From contig NZ_MRCB01000001.1 in the NCBI RefSeq assembly GCF_001904635.1, positions 310,001 through 374,000 on the forward strand: DNA of 64,000 nt, read 5' to 3'. The notes below the pieces were generated by a model that was not told the DNA's origin, ran no database searches, and saw nothing but the letters and a program-made list of their open reading frames with translations. Source of the stretch: Hydrococcus rivularis NIES-593 (GTDB taxonomy: Bacteria; Cyanobacteriota; Cyanobacteriia; Cyanobacteriales; Microcystaceae). A program made the position numbers and the translations under genes. This document shows positions 42,856 through 51,226 of the stretch, one piece after another (the first letter of the stretch is position 1; each line of letters begins with the position of its first letter).

Positions 42856-43224
42856 ATGGCAAATAATTTTCAACGAAAACGCAATCGAGCCTTTGTTATT
42901 GCTGGTTTGGGAATTGCTTTGCTGGTAGCGGTTTTCCTCTCGCCTTTCGCCAGTCCCGATCCCGATGGCTTAGACCGCGTTTCTCAAGATTTAAAATTCG
43001 ATCGCAAAGCCACTGAAGATGCTCCCGCCCGTAAGTTGCCTTTTTATGCCATTTTTGAAGAATATGCCCTCAGAGGCGTGCCGGAGGGAGTCGCAACTTC
43101 TTTGGCTGGGTTGGTAGGAACCTTAGTTACCTTTGGCTTGGCTTGGGGAGTGGGCAAGTTGGTAGTTCGTCGTTCTGCCCCAACCAATACTCTAGACGAA
43201 CCTTCCCCATCTCCAGAGGATTGA
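42856..43224 (+). CDS. PDGLE-domain protein (CbiN/NikN-like)
   Basis: A 122-residue protein with an N-terminal helix, SPDPDGLDRVSQDL (the PDGLE motif, here PDGLD) in the periplasmic loop, and a C-terminal helix (SLAGLVGTLVTFGLAWGVG). In Co/Ni ECF systems it complements CbiM. It is 22 bp after cbiM and 5 bp before cbiQ, so it is clearly in the same operon. The start ATG is at 42856. Confidence 0.9.
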   Translation: MANNFQRKRNRAFVIAGLGIALLVAVFLSPFASPDPDGLDRVSQDLKFDRKATEDAPARKLPFYAIFEEYALRGVPEGVATSLAGLVGTLVTFGLAWGVGKLVVRRSAPTNTLDEPSPSPED

Positions 43225-43229
43225 GAGCA

Positions 43230-44006
43230 ATGATCCTCCTGCACGTCGTTGCTTTTCGCCTCGACACTGATAGCCATCAGCATACGCCTTGGCATTCGCT
43301 AGCCCCTCAGACGCGATTGCTGTGCATCCTGCTAAGCGTTTTTGCCATTGCCCTCACCCCTAACGGACGTTGGTGGACGTGGGCAATTTATGGCATTGGC
43401 ATATGGGGACTCATCTTAGTGAGTCAAGCTACCTTAGTGGCATTACTCAAGCGAGTTGCCGTTGAGTTTGCTTTTGTCGTTGTCGTTTTATTGGGAACGC
43501 TGTTTCGCGGTGGCGGCACCGTAATCTGGTCTTGGGGATATTTGCAGATTACCACAGTCGGGCTGACGGTTTTGGGAAGCGTCACTCTTAAGGTATTGCT
43601 ATCTTTATTGATACTCAATGTTCTAATTCTGACGACTTCTATTCCAGATCTTCTCCAAGCTTTTATTGCCTTGCGAATGCCGCCTTTGCTGGTGGCGATT
43701 ATGGCATCGATGTATCGCTACTTGGGCGTTTTAATTACCGAATTTAACACCATGCGTCAGGCTGCGATCGCGCGAAATTTAATGGCGAATAATTCGGCAA
43801 CTCGCTTGGTTCTCGGTCATATTATCGGTTCTCTCTTTATCCGTACTTACGAACGGGGAGAACGAATTTATCAGGCAATGCTGGCACGCGGCTATCGAGG
43901 ATTATCGACAACTGAAACGCTGCCACCGCTGAGGAAATGGGATTTTTTAGCTTTGATTTTTACCGGGATTCTGGTAATTTGCGGGCAGATTTTTTATTTA
44001 AACTAA
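43230..44006 (+). CDS. cbiQ: ECF transporter T component CbiQ/NikQ
   Basis: The protein has 258 residues from ATG 43230. An earlier open frame from 43143 overlaps the PDGLE gene and is not the likely start. Five to six membrane helices are present. The coupling motif is MLARGYRG (A-R-G type) near the C-terminus, and a second is TMRQAAIARNL. It transmits ATP hydrolysis from CbiO to CbiM. Confidence 0.92.
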   Translation: MILLHVVAFRLDTDSHQHTPWHSLAPQTRLLCILLSVFAIALTPNGRWWTWAIYGIGIWGLILVSQATLVALLKRVAVEFAFVVVVLLGTLFRGGGTVIWSWGYLQITTVGLTVLGSVTLKVLLSLLILNVLILTTSIPDLLQAFIALRMPPLLVAIMASMYRYLGVLITEFNTMRQAAIARNLMANNSATRLVLGHIIGSLFIRTYERGERIYQAMLARGYRGLSTTETLPPLRKWDFLALIFTGILVICGQIFYLN

Positions 44007-44447
44007 TCGAAAAATTTAATCGATGGACTTCTTTGTGGCGACGCAGGTTCGCCACCCACTCCTCGCCTTGGCGTGAGATAAAAAAACTTCTGCAACCGGT
44101 CTAATTTCTAGGTAAACAATCCAGATTCTTGGTTACCTTTCACTGCACTGGGAATGACAAAAGAAACTTTTCAGATCTTTAATAGATTTTTTAGATGATT
44201 AAATATTCCCAAAAAGATTTAAAATTCAAGGAAACATTTCAAAAAAAATGATTCTCTCAAGACGCTTCACTTTAGTTCGGAATTCTGAATCATTCGATTA
44301 GAGTATATCGAGATATTTTACTTTGCCAAAAATAAGATTTTTTTTGTTAAAATAAACTTAATTATGACTAAAATTTCAAGCAAGATTAATAATTTCACTT
44401 TAAATTTCTCGGTAAATTCTAGTCAATTTGCTTTGGCATTTCCAACA
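44007..44447. other. 440-bp gap inside the ECF importer operon
   Basis: No gene is visible. The stretch is AT-rich, especially 44180-44360, with a short GGCGAC..GTTCGCC inverted repeat near 44036-44052. An in-frame extension from ATG 44364 would add 28 residues to CbiO that match no domain. cbiO probably has its own promoter here. Confidence 0.6.
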
Positions 44448-45218
44448 ATGCACCACAATCCAATCTTAATTGAAAACCTAAGCTATACCTATCCTGATGG
44501 AACGCAAGCGCTTAAGAACATTAATTTGTCAATTCAAGCAAACGAACGAGTAGCATTAATCGGTGCTAATGGTTCGGGAAAATCTACTTTGCAGCTACAC
44601 TTAAATGGAATTTTATTACCCCAACAAGGAGGGGTGAAGATCGGCAGGTGGCAGGTAAATGCTGAGAATTTGACCAAAATTCGGAACTTTGTGGGGCTGG
44701 TCTTTCAAAATCCCGACGATCAACTATTTATGACAACTGTATGGGAAGATGTGGCGTTCGGTCCAAAAAATCAAGGCGTGCGGGGGACACAATTGCGATC
44801 GCGAGTCAGAGAAGCGATGGCAGCCGTTGATTTAGATATAAACGACTACGGGCATAAAAATCCAGATAATTTATCAGGAGGAGAAAAAAAACGAGTTGCG
44901 ATCGCGGGCGTATTAGCGATGCAGCCCCAGGTGTTAGTCTTAGACGAGCCCTCGGCTCAACTCGATCCCCGTTCTCGTCGCCATTTGATTAATTTGTTGC
45001 AAAATTTATCGCTGACTCAACTAATTGCGACCCACGATTTGGATTTAGCATTAGAATTGTGCGATCGCACAGTCGTGTTAAGTCAAGGACGAGTTGTCTA
45101 TGACGGCAGCACCGAACGAGTCATGAGCAACCCAGACTTTTTAGGGCAACACTCCCTAGAATCTCCCCTCAGTTACAGCCGCCCCTACTGCAATCTAGCA
45201 GATGCCCCCACGGTATAA
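44448..45218 (+). CDS. cbiO: ECF transporter ATP-binding protein CbiO
   Basis: The protein has 256 residues from ATG 44448 (MHHNPILIENLSYTYPDG, the usual family start). Walker A is GANGSGKST at 39-47, Q-loop VFQNPDDQL, signature LSGGE, Walker B LVLDEPSAQLDP and switch histidine ATHDLDLA. It powers the CbiM/CbiQ importer of Co2+ or Ni2+. The unusual distance from cbiQ suggests separate regulation or loss of an intervening gene. Confidence 0.92.
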   Translation: MHHNPILIENLSYTYPDGTQALKNINLSIQANERVALIGANGSGKSTLQLHLNGILLPQQGGVKIGRWQVNAENLTKIRNFVGLVFQNPDDQLFMTTVWEDVAFGPKNQGVRGTQLRSRVREAMAAVDLDINDYGHKNPDNLSGGEKKRVAIAGVLAMQPQVLVLDEPSAQLDPRSRRHLINLLQNLSLTQLIATHDLDLALELCDRTVVLSQGRVVYDGSTERVMSNPDFLGQHSLESPLSYSRPYCNLADAPTV

Positions 45219-45241
45219 TAACCGATCGCAGCTACCTATTT

Positions 45242-46141
45242 CTATGGCACGAAGCGGTAGATTTTGCCCAAATAATCGAGCAGCACCTCTCGCACGGGAA
45301 GTATATCCTTGTAACGCTGCATTGCTAGCGGCATTTGTTGAATGGCTGCCGACAAATTTCGCGCGATCGCCGGATAACTTTCTAAGATTGAGAGTGGATA
45401 AATGTAAGTCCGAATGGTAAAGAGAACGCAATTGCTCGTTTCAAGCCGTCGCACGGTTTGGCGTTCCACTCTCAGCCAGAGTTTCTCTCCTAGACTATCA
45501 ACTGTAAAGGGTGCATCCGAGCGACTGGGATTTCTAGGGCGTGCCAAAGACAGATCTGGCGTATCGACAATGCCCCAATTCAAGCGATATCCGGGGCAAT
45601 CTGTTTTTAGGCGCATGAAAAAATTGTTGACTGGCTCTTCGAGCTTTTGGGCATATTCGGGAACGGGTTGATGGATTCGAGCGAGTGGCTGTCCCAGCTT
45701 ATCTGGCAATCGCCAATGAAAGGGAAAACAAACAGATGCAGCAACTAAGATATATCCATCCGGGCTAGGTTGCATCAGACACAGATCCTCTTGCACCAAT
45801 CGTCCTGCTAGATCGAGGGGATTTGTCTCAAAATCGGCAACGTTCCAGCTTTGCTGCACCAGCAAACTTTCGATCCGATCGCCTTGGCGCTGATAATGGC
45901 TGGGAAAGTGTTTGGGGAGATAATCTAGTAATAAGTTTAGAACTTCTTTTTGCGATCGCTCGCTGCCTGGAAGACTGGCAAAGACTTCGCGATAGTGATG
46001 CTCTAAAAGCTCTTGTTTGCGTGCGAGATAAGCAGTAAACCGCTCGTCAATTTCAATCCAGTCTTCAAGTTTGAGAGGTTTTAACCCCATCTTCATGCGC
46101 CATCGACTATCCGCGAAGGGTAGATAGATTCGTTGGTTCAT
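45242..46141 (-). CDS. DUF3445 haem-dependent oxidative N-demethylase-like protein
   Basis: A 299-residue protein. WNVADFETNPLDLAGRLVQEDLCLMQ, YILVAASVCFPFHWRLPDKLGQPLARIHQPVPEY and NCVLFTIRTYIYPLS are the DUF3445 motifs. Characterised members bind haem and demethylate dimethylamine-type substrates. The substrate of cyanobacterial members is unknown. Its stop is 23 bp from the convergent cbiO stop. Confidence 0.88.
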   Translation of the reverse strand: MNQRIYLPFADSRWRMKMGLKPLKLEDWIEIDERFTAYLARKQELLEHHYREVFASLPGSERSQKEVLNLLLDYLPKHFPSHYQRQGDRIESLLVQQSWNVADFETNPLDLAGRLVQEDLCLMQPSPDGYILVAASVCFPFHWRLPDKLGQPLARIHQPVPEYAQKLEEPVNNFFMRLKTDCPGYRLNWGIVDTPDLSLARPRNPSRSDAPFTVDSLGEKLWLRVERQTVRRLETSNCVLFTIRTYIYPLSILESYPAIARNLSAAIQQMPLAMQRYKDILPVREVLLDYLGKIYRFVP

Positions 46142-46210
46142 TAGATCTCTTGTATATGCTGCTTTAGTCTCAACTATCTAAGCTTGCCGCCATAGTCTAC
46201 TCTACTTATA

Positions 46211-47182
46211 TCATTGCTGGCTTAAGAATTCCTCGACTTCTGCTGCGGTTGGTTGTGCCGCGATCGCGCCCGGTTTGGTTGTCGTCAGCGCTCCTACCGC
46301 ACTGGCATAGGTAACGGCTTCCTTTGCCATTTCTGGATTCTGAAAAATCTGCTCTCCCTGCTGGCAGCACTGATGCAAGAACCCCGCCACAAAGCCATCG
46401 CCAGCCCCCGTAGTATCGATTGCGTTTACCTTAAAGACGGGTAAATTTCCCGAACTATTGCCCAAACTGTAGCTACAGCCGCGTTCTCCTGCCGTTACTA
46501 ATACTCCCTTGACAGTCTCTACTCGTTGAGCAATTTCTTTGGGATTCTCGGTCTCGAATAGCCATTGCGCCTCATCATCAGAGCATTTAATCAGATCTGC
46601 TTGCTTGACTACCTCCCAAATGAGAGAGGGAGCTGCTTCTACATCTAACCAAAAGACGGGTCGCCAGTTAATATCTACGAAAACTTTAACCTGATGTTGT
46701 TTAGCTAATTCTAGGGCGCGATAGATTGCTTGTCGGCTTTCGGGATAGGCAAGCTCTAGCGTTCCCATCACCAAATAATCTGCCCCGGCGAATAACGCCT
46801 CTGGCAAGCGATCGGCAGCTAGACAGGTATCGGCAAACTCGGTCGTTGCGATGTTGCCAAATCCGGCAAAATGCCGCTCTCCTGCTTGCGAGCGAGTTAC
46901 GTATACTTGTCGGGTCGGTGCGGTGGGATGGCGTTGGACTCCCGTTGTATCTACTCCAGTGCTTTCCAATAACGCTACCAAGTCGTCTCCGGCTTTATCT
47001 CGACCGACACAGCCGATAAAACCCGCTGTCGTTCCCAGTTTCACCAGCCCGCAGGCTACGTTAGCTGGCGCTCCGCCGGGATAAGGAGTCCAGGATTCAA
47101 CTCGTTCTAGTTCTCGACCGGGTTGGTCGGCGAGACAGTCGAAGAGAATTTCACCCAAACAAAGTACGCGAGAAGAAATCAT
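46211..47182 (-). CDS. PfkB-family sugar kinase, fructokinase-like
   Basis: A 323-residue ribokinase-fold enzyme. CLGEILFDCL starts the fold, PGGAPANVACGLVKLG is the first PfkB signature, and NAIDTTGAGDGFVAGFL is the second, with the catalytic Asp and anion hole. The D-C-L-A start and the GGAPANVA motif fit fructokinases that make fructose-6-phosphate, for example after sucrose cleavage. Other sugars are possible. Confidence 0.88.
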   Translation of the reverse strand: MISSRVLCLGEILFDCLADQPGRELERVESWTPYPGGAPANVACGLVKLGTTAGFIGCVGRDKAGDDLVALLESTGVDTTGVQRHPTAPTRQVYVTRSQAGERHFAGFGNIATTEFADTCLAADRLPEALFAGADYLVMGTLELAYPESRQAIYRALELAKQHQVKVFVDINWRPVFWLDVEAAPSLIWEVVKQADLIKCSDDEAQWLFETENPKEIAQRVETVKGVLVTAGERGCSYSLGNSSGNLPVFKVNAIDTTGAGDGFVAGFLHQCCQQGEQIFQNPEMAKEAVTYASAVGALTTTKPGAIAAQPTAAEVEEFLSQQ

Positions 47183-47308
47183 ATCAGTTATCAGTGTCTA
47201 CATGAGTTACTGGGAGTTATAGGGGCGGTTTTTTTTAGATTCGCTGTTGCTAAGTTCCTAGATTTTTTAGATCGACCCGCCCGTACAGAAGTTTAAATTC
47301 GACCTTGG

Positions 47309-47893
47309 TCAAACCGCTCGATTCATTAGAATAGTGCCGTCAGTATGCTTTAGGCGAGGATGGGGCAGGAGATCGGCACCGCCGATTTCTTGAAATCCAT
47401 GGTGCAAATAGAAACGACGCGCGATCGCGTTATCCGCCCAAACATGCAAGCTGAGGCGATGAAATCCCTGGCTGCGGGCACGTTCTAATGCCCAGTCGAG
47501 CAAGCGACTGCCAATCCCTTGGTTTCGATGGGGCAAGTCAACGGCGATACTGCCAAGAAACATGCTTCCCCAGTCCTGAACTTCGTTAAAATCAGTAATA
47601 TATGCCAATCGCTCGCCAGAAAACAGCCTCAGATCTTCATCTTTGAGGGCATCAACTGGAAAAATGTTAATAGCACCGATGATTTTGTCATTGTGTTCGG
47701 CAACGTAACAGTTTTTGTGCGATCGCAATCCTTCTGGTGAAGCTACCGCTTGTGCGAGCAGTTGTTTGGCCGAAAAACCGGGCACTAGGTCATCAAGTAT
47801 AAACTCAAAGAAACTATCCCCTGCCATCAAAAGATAATCGGCAATAATCTTGCTATCGCGCGAATTAGCGCCTCGATAGATAATCTCTTTCAT
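47309..47893 (-). CDS. GNAT-family N-acetyltransferase
   Basis: A 194-residue protein. IAVDLPHRNQGIGSRLLDWALERARSQGF is the acetyl-CoA binding motif (R/Q-x-x-G-x-G/A) and SLHVWADNAIARRFYLHHGFQEIG is motif B. It transfers acetyl from acetyl-CoA to an amine; the substrate is unknown. The 374-bp spacer to hoxU holds MITE copy 4 and no gene. Confidence 0.88.
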   Translation of the reverse strand: MKEIIYRGANSRDSKIIADYLLMAGDSFFEFILDDLVPGFSAKQLLAQAVASPEGLRSHKNCYVAEHNDKIIGAINIFPVDALKDEDLRLFSGERLAYITDFNEVQDWGSMFLGSIAVDLPHRNQGIGSRLLDWALERARSQGFHRLSLHVWADNAIARRFYLHHGFQEIGGADLLPHPRLKHTDGTILMNRAV

Positions 47894-48031
47894 TTTGGTT
47901 GCTGCTTAGCTAGGTTGTCCGAATTCTAGCTCGAACGCTCTGAGTTTGGAGGTAACGAACATTAGCTACGGTTTGGGCGATCGCTCATAGAAACTTCTGT
48001 TAGCTTGTCTAAGGACAAATTTCATTGGCTA

Positions 48032-48146
48032 ATATCATTTTTCATTCATTAATGACAGAGATAGTCGATCGCCCTCACCCCCAATCCCTCTCCCTATTTG
48101 GGAGAGGGGAGAAGAATGTATATCGCGAAAACCTGAAAATTGGTAT
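48032..48146. mobile_element. 115-bp MITE-like repeat, copy 4 (reverse orientation)
   Basis: Same orientation as copy 3, with left end ATATCATTTTTCATTC and right end CTGAAAATTGGTAT. It lies 121 bp upstream of hoxU. The rest of the 47894-48267 spacer shows no gene. Confidence 0.9.
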
Positions 48147-48267
48147 AAGCTCCTCTCCTCACAAGTTCCTCAAACTTTTGACCTAAAAATCTTAATAGGG
48201 AAAGAAACTGCCTGCCCAGCACAATAGCGGGGAAAGATGATGAGATCGCCATCGGAGGGCAAGAGTT

Positions 48268-48996
48268 ATGACAGTCAAAACATTAACGATTAATGACCAA
48301 TTAGTCAGCGCCCAGGAAGAACAGACTATTTTGGAAGCAGCCGAGGATGCGGGAATTGGCATTCCGACACTGTGCTATCTAGAAGGCGTGTCCAGGATGG
48401 GTGCCTGTCGGCTGTGCTTGGTAGAAATCGCTGGCAGCAATAAACTTCAGCCGGCTTGCGTGACGAAAGTGGCTGAAGGAATGGAGGTGCAGACAAACAC
48501 AAAACGCCTTCAGAAATATCGCCGTACCATCGTAGAGATGCTATTTGCCGAAGGGAATCACATCTGTTCCGTCTGCGTTGCTAATGGCAATTGCGAATTG
48601 CAAGATTTGGCGATTGAAATGGGCGTAGACCACATCGATTTGGAATATCATTATCCCAATCGCAAGGTAGATGTTTCTCACCCTCGCTTTGGTATCGATC
48701 GCAACCGTTGCGTTCTCTGCACTCGCTGTATCCGCGTTTGCGACGAAATCGAAGGCGCTCATACCTGGGATATGGCAGGAAGAGGAACCAATTCTTTTGT
48801 GATTACCGATATGAATCAACCTTGGGGTACCTCTCAAAGCTGTACTTCCTGCGGCAAATGTTTGATGGCTTGTCCGACGGGAGCGATTTTCCCCCAAGGT
48901 GCTGGTGTCGGCGAAATGCAACGCGATCGCACTAAACTCGAATTTCTAACCAACGCCAGGAAGAAGCAGGAATGGATTCTACCAGACGGGCAATGA
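48268..48996 (+). CDS. hoxU: Bidirectional [NiFe]-hydrogenase diaphorase subunit HoxU
   Basis: A 242-residue protein. The N-terminal 2Fe-2S site is Cys36, Cys47, Cys50 and Cys64. GNHICSVCVANGNC is the His/Cys 4Fe-4S motif, and NRCVLCTRCIRVC plus SCTSCGKCLMACP form two ferredoxin-type clusters. HoxU relays electrons between HoxEF and HoxYH. No hoxE, hoxF, hoxY or hoxH is adjacent: upstream is a MITE and a GNAT gene, downstream a CBS gene. In several cyanobacteria hox genes are split, so the others may be elsewhere, or this could serve the NDH/respiratory complex instead. Confidence 0.93.
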   Translation: MTVKTLTINDQLVSAQEEQTILEAAEDAGIGIPTLCYLEGVSRMGACRLCLVEIAGSNKLQPACVTKVAEGMEVQTNTKRLQKYRRTIVEMLFAEGNHICSVCVANGNCELQDLAIEMGVDHIDLEYHYPNRKVDVSHPRFGIDRNRCVLCTRCIRVCDEIEGAHTWDMAGRGTNSFVITDMNQPWGTSQSCTSCGKCLMACPTGAIFPQGAGVGEMQRDRTKLEFLTNARKKQEWILPDGQ

Positions 48997-49009
48997 GGAA
49001 GACAACCTT

Positions 49010-49633
49010 ATGAAAGCAGCAGAAATTATGACTAAAGATGTGGTTACCATTCGCGGTTCGGCAACGGTAGCTGAGGCTGTTGAGCTGATGAAGGACAAGG
49101 GCTTGAGCGCTTTGATCGTCACTCCCCGCGATGAAGAGGATGCTTACGGGATCGTCACTAAGACGGATATCACCTACAAAGTGGTTGCTTTGGGAGTTGA
49201 CCTCAAACAAGTGCGCGTTTACGAAATCATGACCAAACCTTGTATCGTCGTCAATCCCGATCTCGGCATAGAATACGTGGCACAGTTATTTGCCAAGACT
49301 GGCATTCACATCGCCCCGATCGTTCAAGGCAAACTTCTGGGTACGATCTCGATGACCGATATTCTCCTTAAAGGGAATTTTGTCGAGCAACCTCGAACCG
49401 TTTGGCTAGACAAAAGAATCGAGGAAGCGATCGCAGATGCCCGCAATATTTGTGCCCAAAGAGGAGCTAAGAGTAGAGAATGCGCGGTTGCCTGGGGAAT
49501 TGTCGAGGATCTGCAAGCAGAGACAGCGCGTCAAAAAGCAGAAAAGCTTCCCAAAACGGCTTTTGAGGAATATTGCCAGGAATATCCAGAAGCGCTAGAA
49601 GCTCGGATGTTAGATAGATGGTGTAGCGGCTAG
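49010..49633 (+). CDS. CBS-domain protein downstream of hoxU
   Basis: A 207-residue protein. Residues 1-120 form a CBS pair: MKAAEIMTKDVVTIRGSATVAEAVELMKDKGLSALIV and YEIMTKPCIVVNPDLGIEYVAQLFAKTGIHIAPIVQ. CBS pairs bind adenosine nucleotides. The C-terminal 85 residues (IEEAIADARNICAQRGAKSRECAVAWGIVEDLQAE) are helical and have Cys residues. It follows hoxU by 13 bp, so it probably regulates or assists the hydrogenase-related complex. Confidence 0.85.
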   Translation: MKAAEIMTKDVVTIRGSATVAEAVELMKDKGLSALIVTPRDEEDAYGIVTKTDITYKVVALGVDLKQVRVYEIMTKPCIVVNPDLGIEYVAQLFAKTGIHIAPIVQGKLLGTISMTDILLKGNFVEQPRTVWLDKRIEEAIADARNICAQRGAKSRECAVAWGIVEDLQAETARQKAEKLPKTAFEEYCQEYPEALEARMLDRWCSG

Positions 49634-49787
49634 ATTTAGCGATCGCCACATCTAGCCATTCGCCTAATCACTTACTGGTTCAAGAGGTATTCAGGAAGGA
49701 GGTTGATGCTGATGATTGCCTTCCCTTACCCTTTCCCCTTTTCCTATTCAACTATCTCTAGCAGGTATGAAGGGAAATTGGTATAAC

Positions 49788-51074
49788 TTAACCCAAGTTA
49801 GCAGGGATTGCCCGACGCATCCACTGATGCCGTCGGTTTGGCACCTCTTCAAATCCAAAGCGATGCAAAAGCTCGACAACTTGGCTTTCCAAAACGCCTA
49901 AATTCAGTGCCGCGCGTTTGACATCAAACCGAATTGCGATCGGCAAATGCTGTCGTTGCATCGCCAAGAGTGCGCTCATCTCCTCTCGAATCGGATTGCG
50001 AACCCCTACAAACTGAGTGGTTAAGGGACTTTTAATCCGTTCGGTAGCCATACGCACGGTTTGCTGAATCGAGCTGCTGTTTTCGACAATCGTCAATTCA
50101 TGCTTCAATCCCATCTCGACGAGCTGTTCTTGGATTTGTCGAATCATTTCAAAATGCTCCCGATACCGTTTGGCATTCCGCAATGTCGCCGTTTGCGCCC
50201 GACGAGCAAAATGCTGACAATGTTGTTGGCGATCGACCTGCAAGATGAGCCAATCGATATTGAGACGCTCAAATACTTCCTCTGACAATATTCCTGGCAT
50301 TAGCCCTACGCCTTCAATTAACGCGGACGTGTTTTGTTTGTGCAATCGTTTAGCCAAACCTTCCACTCCGATCGCGGTCACGATCGCCTGATAGTAATAG
50401 GATTCCATACTTCCTTCAAAGGAAGACTGATACAGGGCTGGAAAAGCTTTGGCTGCCTCTTGATGACCGAAAAGGAAGTCCAAAATCGCTTTCGTATTCG
50501 CCCGTCCGGTTTCATCGGTAGAAAACACTTTTTGCATCCCGCAACTCTGAGCTAGGTGGGTAGAAAGTGTAGATTTGCCCGACCCCGACGTACCGCTTAT
50601 CAGAACGACCGTCGGTTTGGTTAAGTCTTTCCAGCGAGGTAAATCGTATACCCGTAGCATCAGACCGCGTATGAACTGATAAAGTTCTTCAGAAGAAAAG
50701 CGATCGCGCACTTCATCGAGAATGGGATCCTCATATAAAGCGACAATCTCTCGCTCTTTGAAGATTTGCCAACGGCAATATTGCTCGAAATAGCTACTCT
50801 CTAACTGATGAATATTCTGTTCCCAGTCGGCGATCGTTCGTTGTAGGGGCACCAAATCCATTGAGGTTCGTCGCGCCTCTTGTTCGATCTGTCGATACCA
50901 TTCATCGAGTTGACGCGATACAAACGATCGCATCTCCTGCGGGTCTAACCATTTCTCCTCGATGGGGACAAGCATTTCCCGAAAATTTTCAAACAATTGT
51001 TCGATCTGCTGCCACGGTACGACTCGAATCGAGTTCAAAACCTGCAATAACTGTTCCGTCAGTTGCTTGAGCAT
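49788..51074 (-). CDS. P-loop kinase, 2-phosphoglycerate kinase-like
   Basis: A 428-residue protein. A long helical N-terminus (1-150) precedes the ATPase part. Walker A is GTSGSGKST at 161-169. FSTDETGRANT and TSALIEGVGLMPG match the core of 2-phosphoglycerate kinase-like and related P-loop kinases. The C-terminus has a helical cap ending VELLHRFGFEEVPNRRHQWMRR. The family is known from archaea for cyclic 2,3-bisphosphoglycerate synthesis; the bacterial substrate is not established. Function is therefore open. Confidence 0.72.
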   Translation of the reverse strand: MLKQLTEQLLQVLNSIRVVPWQQIEQLFENFREMLVPIEEKWLDPQEMRSFVSRQLDEWYRQIEQEARRTSMDLVPLQRTIADWEQNIHQLESSYFEQYCRWQIFKEREIVALYEDPILDEVRDRFSSEELYQFIRGLMLRVYDLPRWKDLTKPTVVLISGTSGSGKSTLSTHLAQSCGMQKVFSTDETGRANTKAILDFLFGHQEAAKAFPALYQSSFEGSMESYYYQAIVTAIGVEGLAKRLHKQNTSALIEGVGLMPGILSEEVFERLNIDWLILQVDRQQHCQHFARRAQTATLRNAKRYREHFEMIRQIQEQLVEMGLKHELTIVENSSSIQQTVRMATERIKSPLTTQFVGVRNPIREEMSALLAMQRQHLPIAIRFDVKRAALNLGVLESQVVELLHRFGFEEVPNRRHQWMRRAIPANLG

Positions 51075-51226
51075 CGCTCGATTAGCGCTTGAATGACGGG
51101 CTGGTGGGATACATCTAAGATATCGAGTCTAGAGCGCTTGCCTTCTGGCATTAAAATGATGGGATATAAGAATTTTTCCAACCTTATCGACTGTCTTGGC
51201 GATCTATTGCGATATTAGGGAATGCT

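Noticed and set aside
49776..49790. GAAATTGGTATAAC near the CBS gene end
   Set aside because: It matches a MITE terminus over about 10 bases, but no second end or interior of either repeat family was found nearby.
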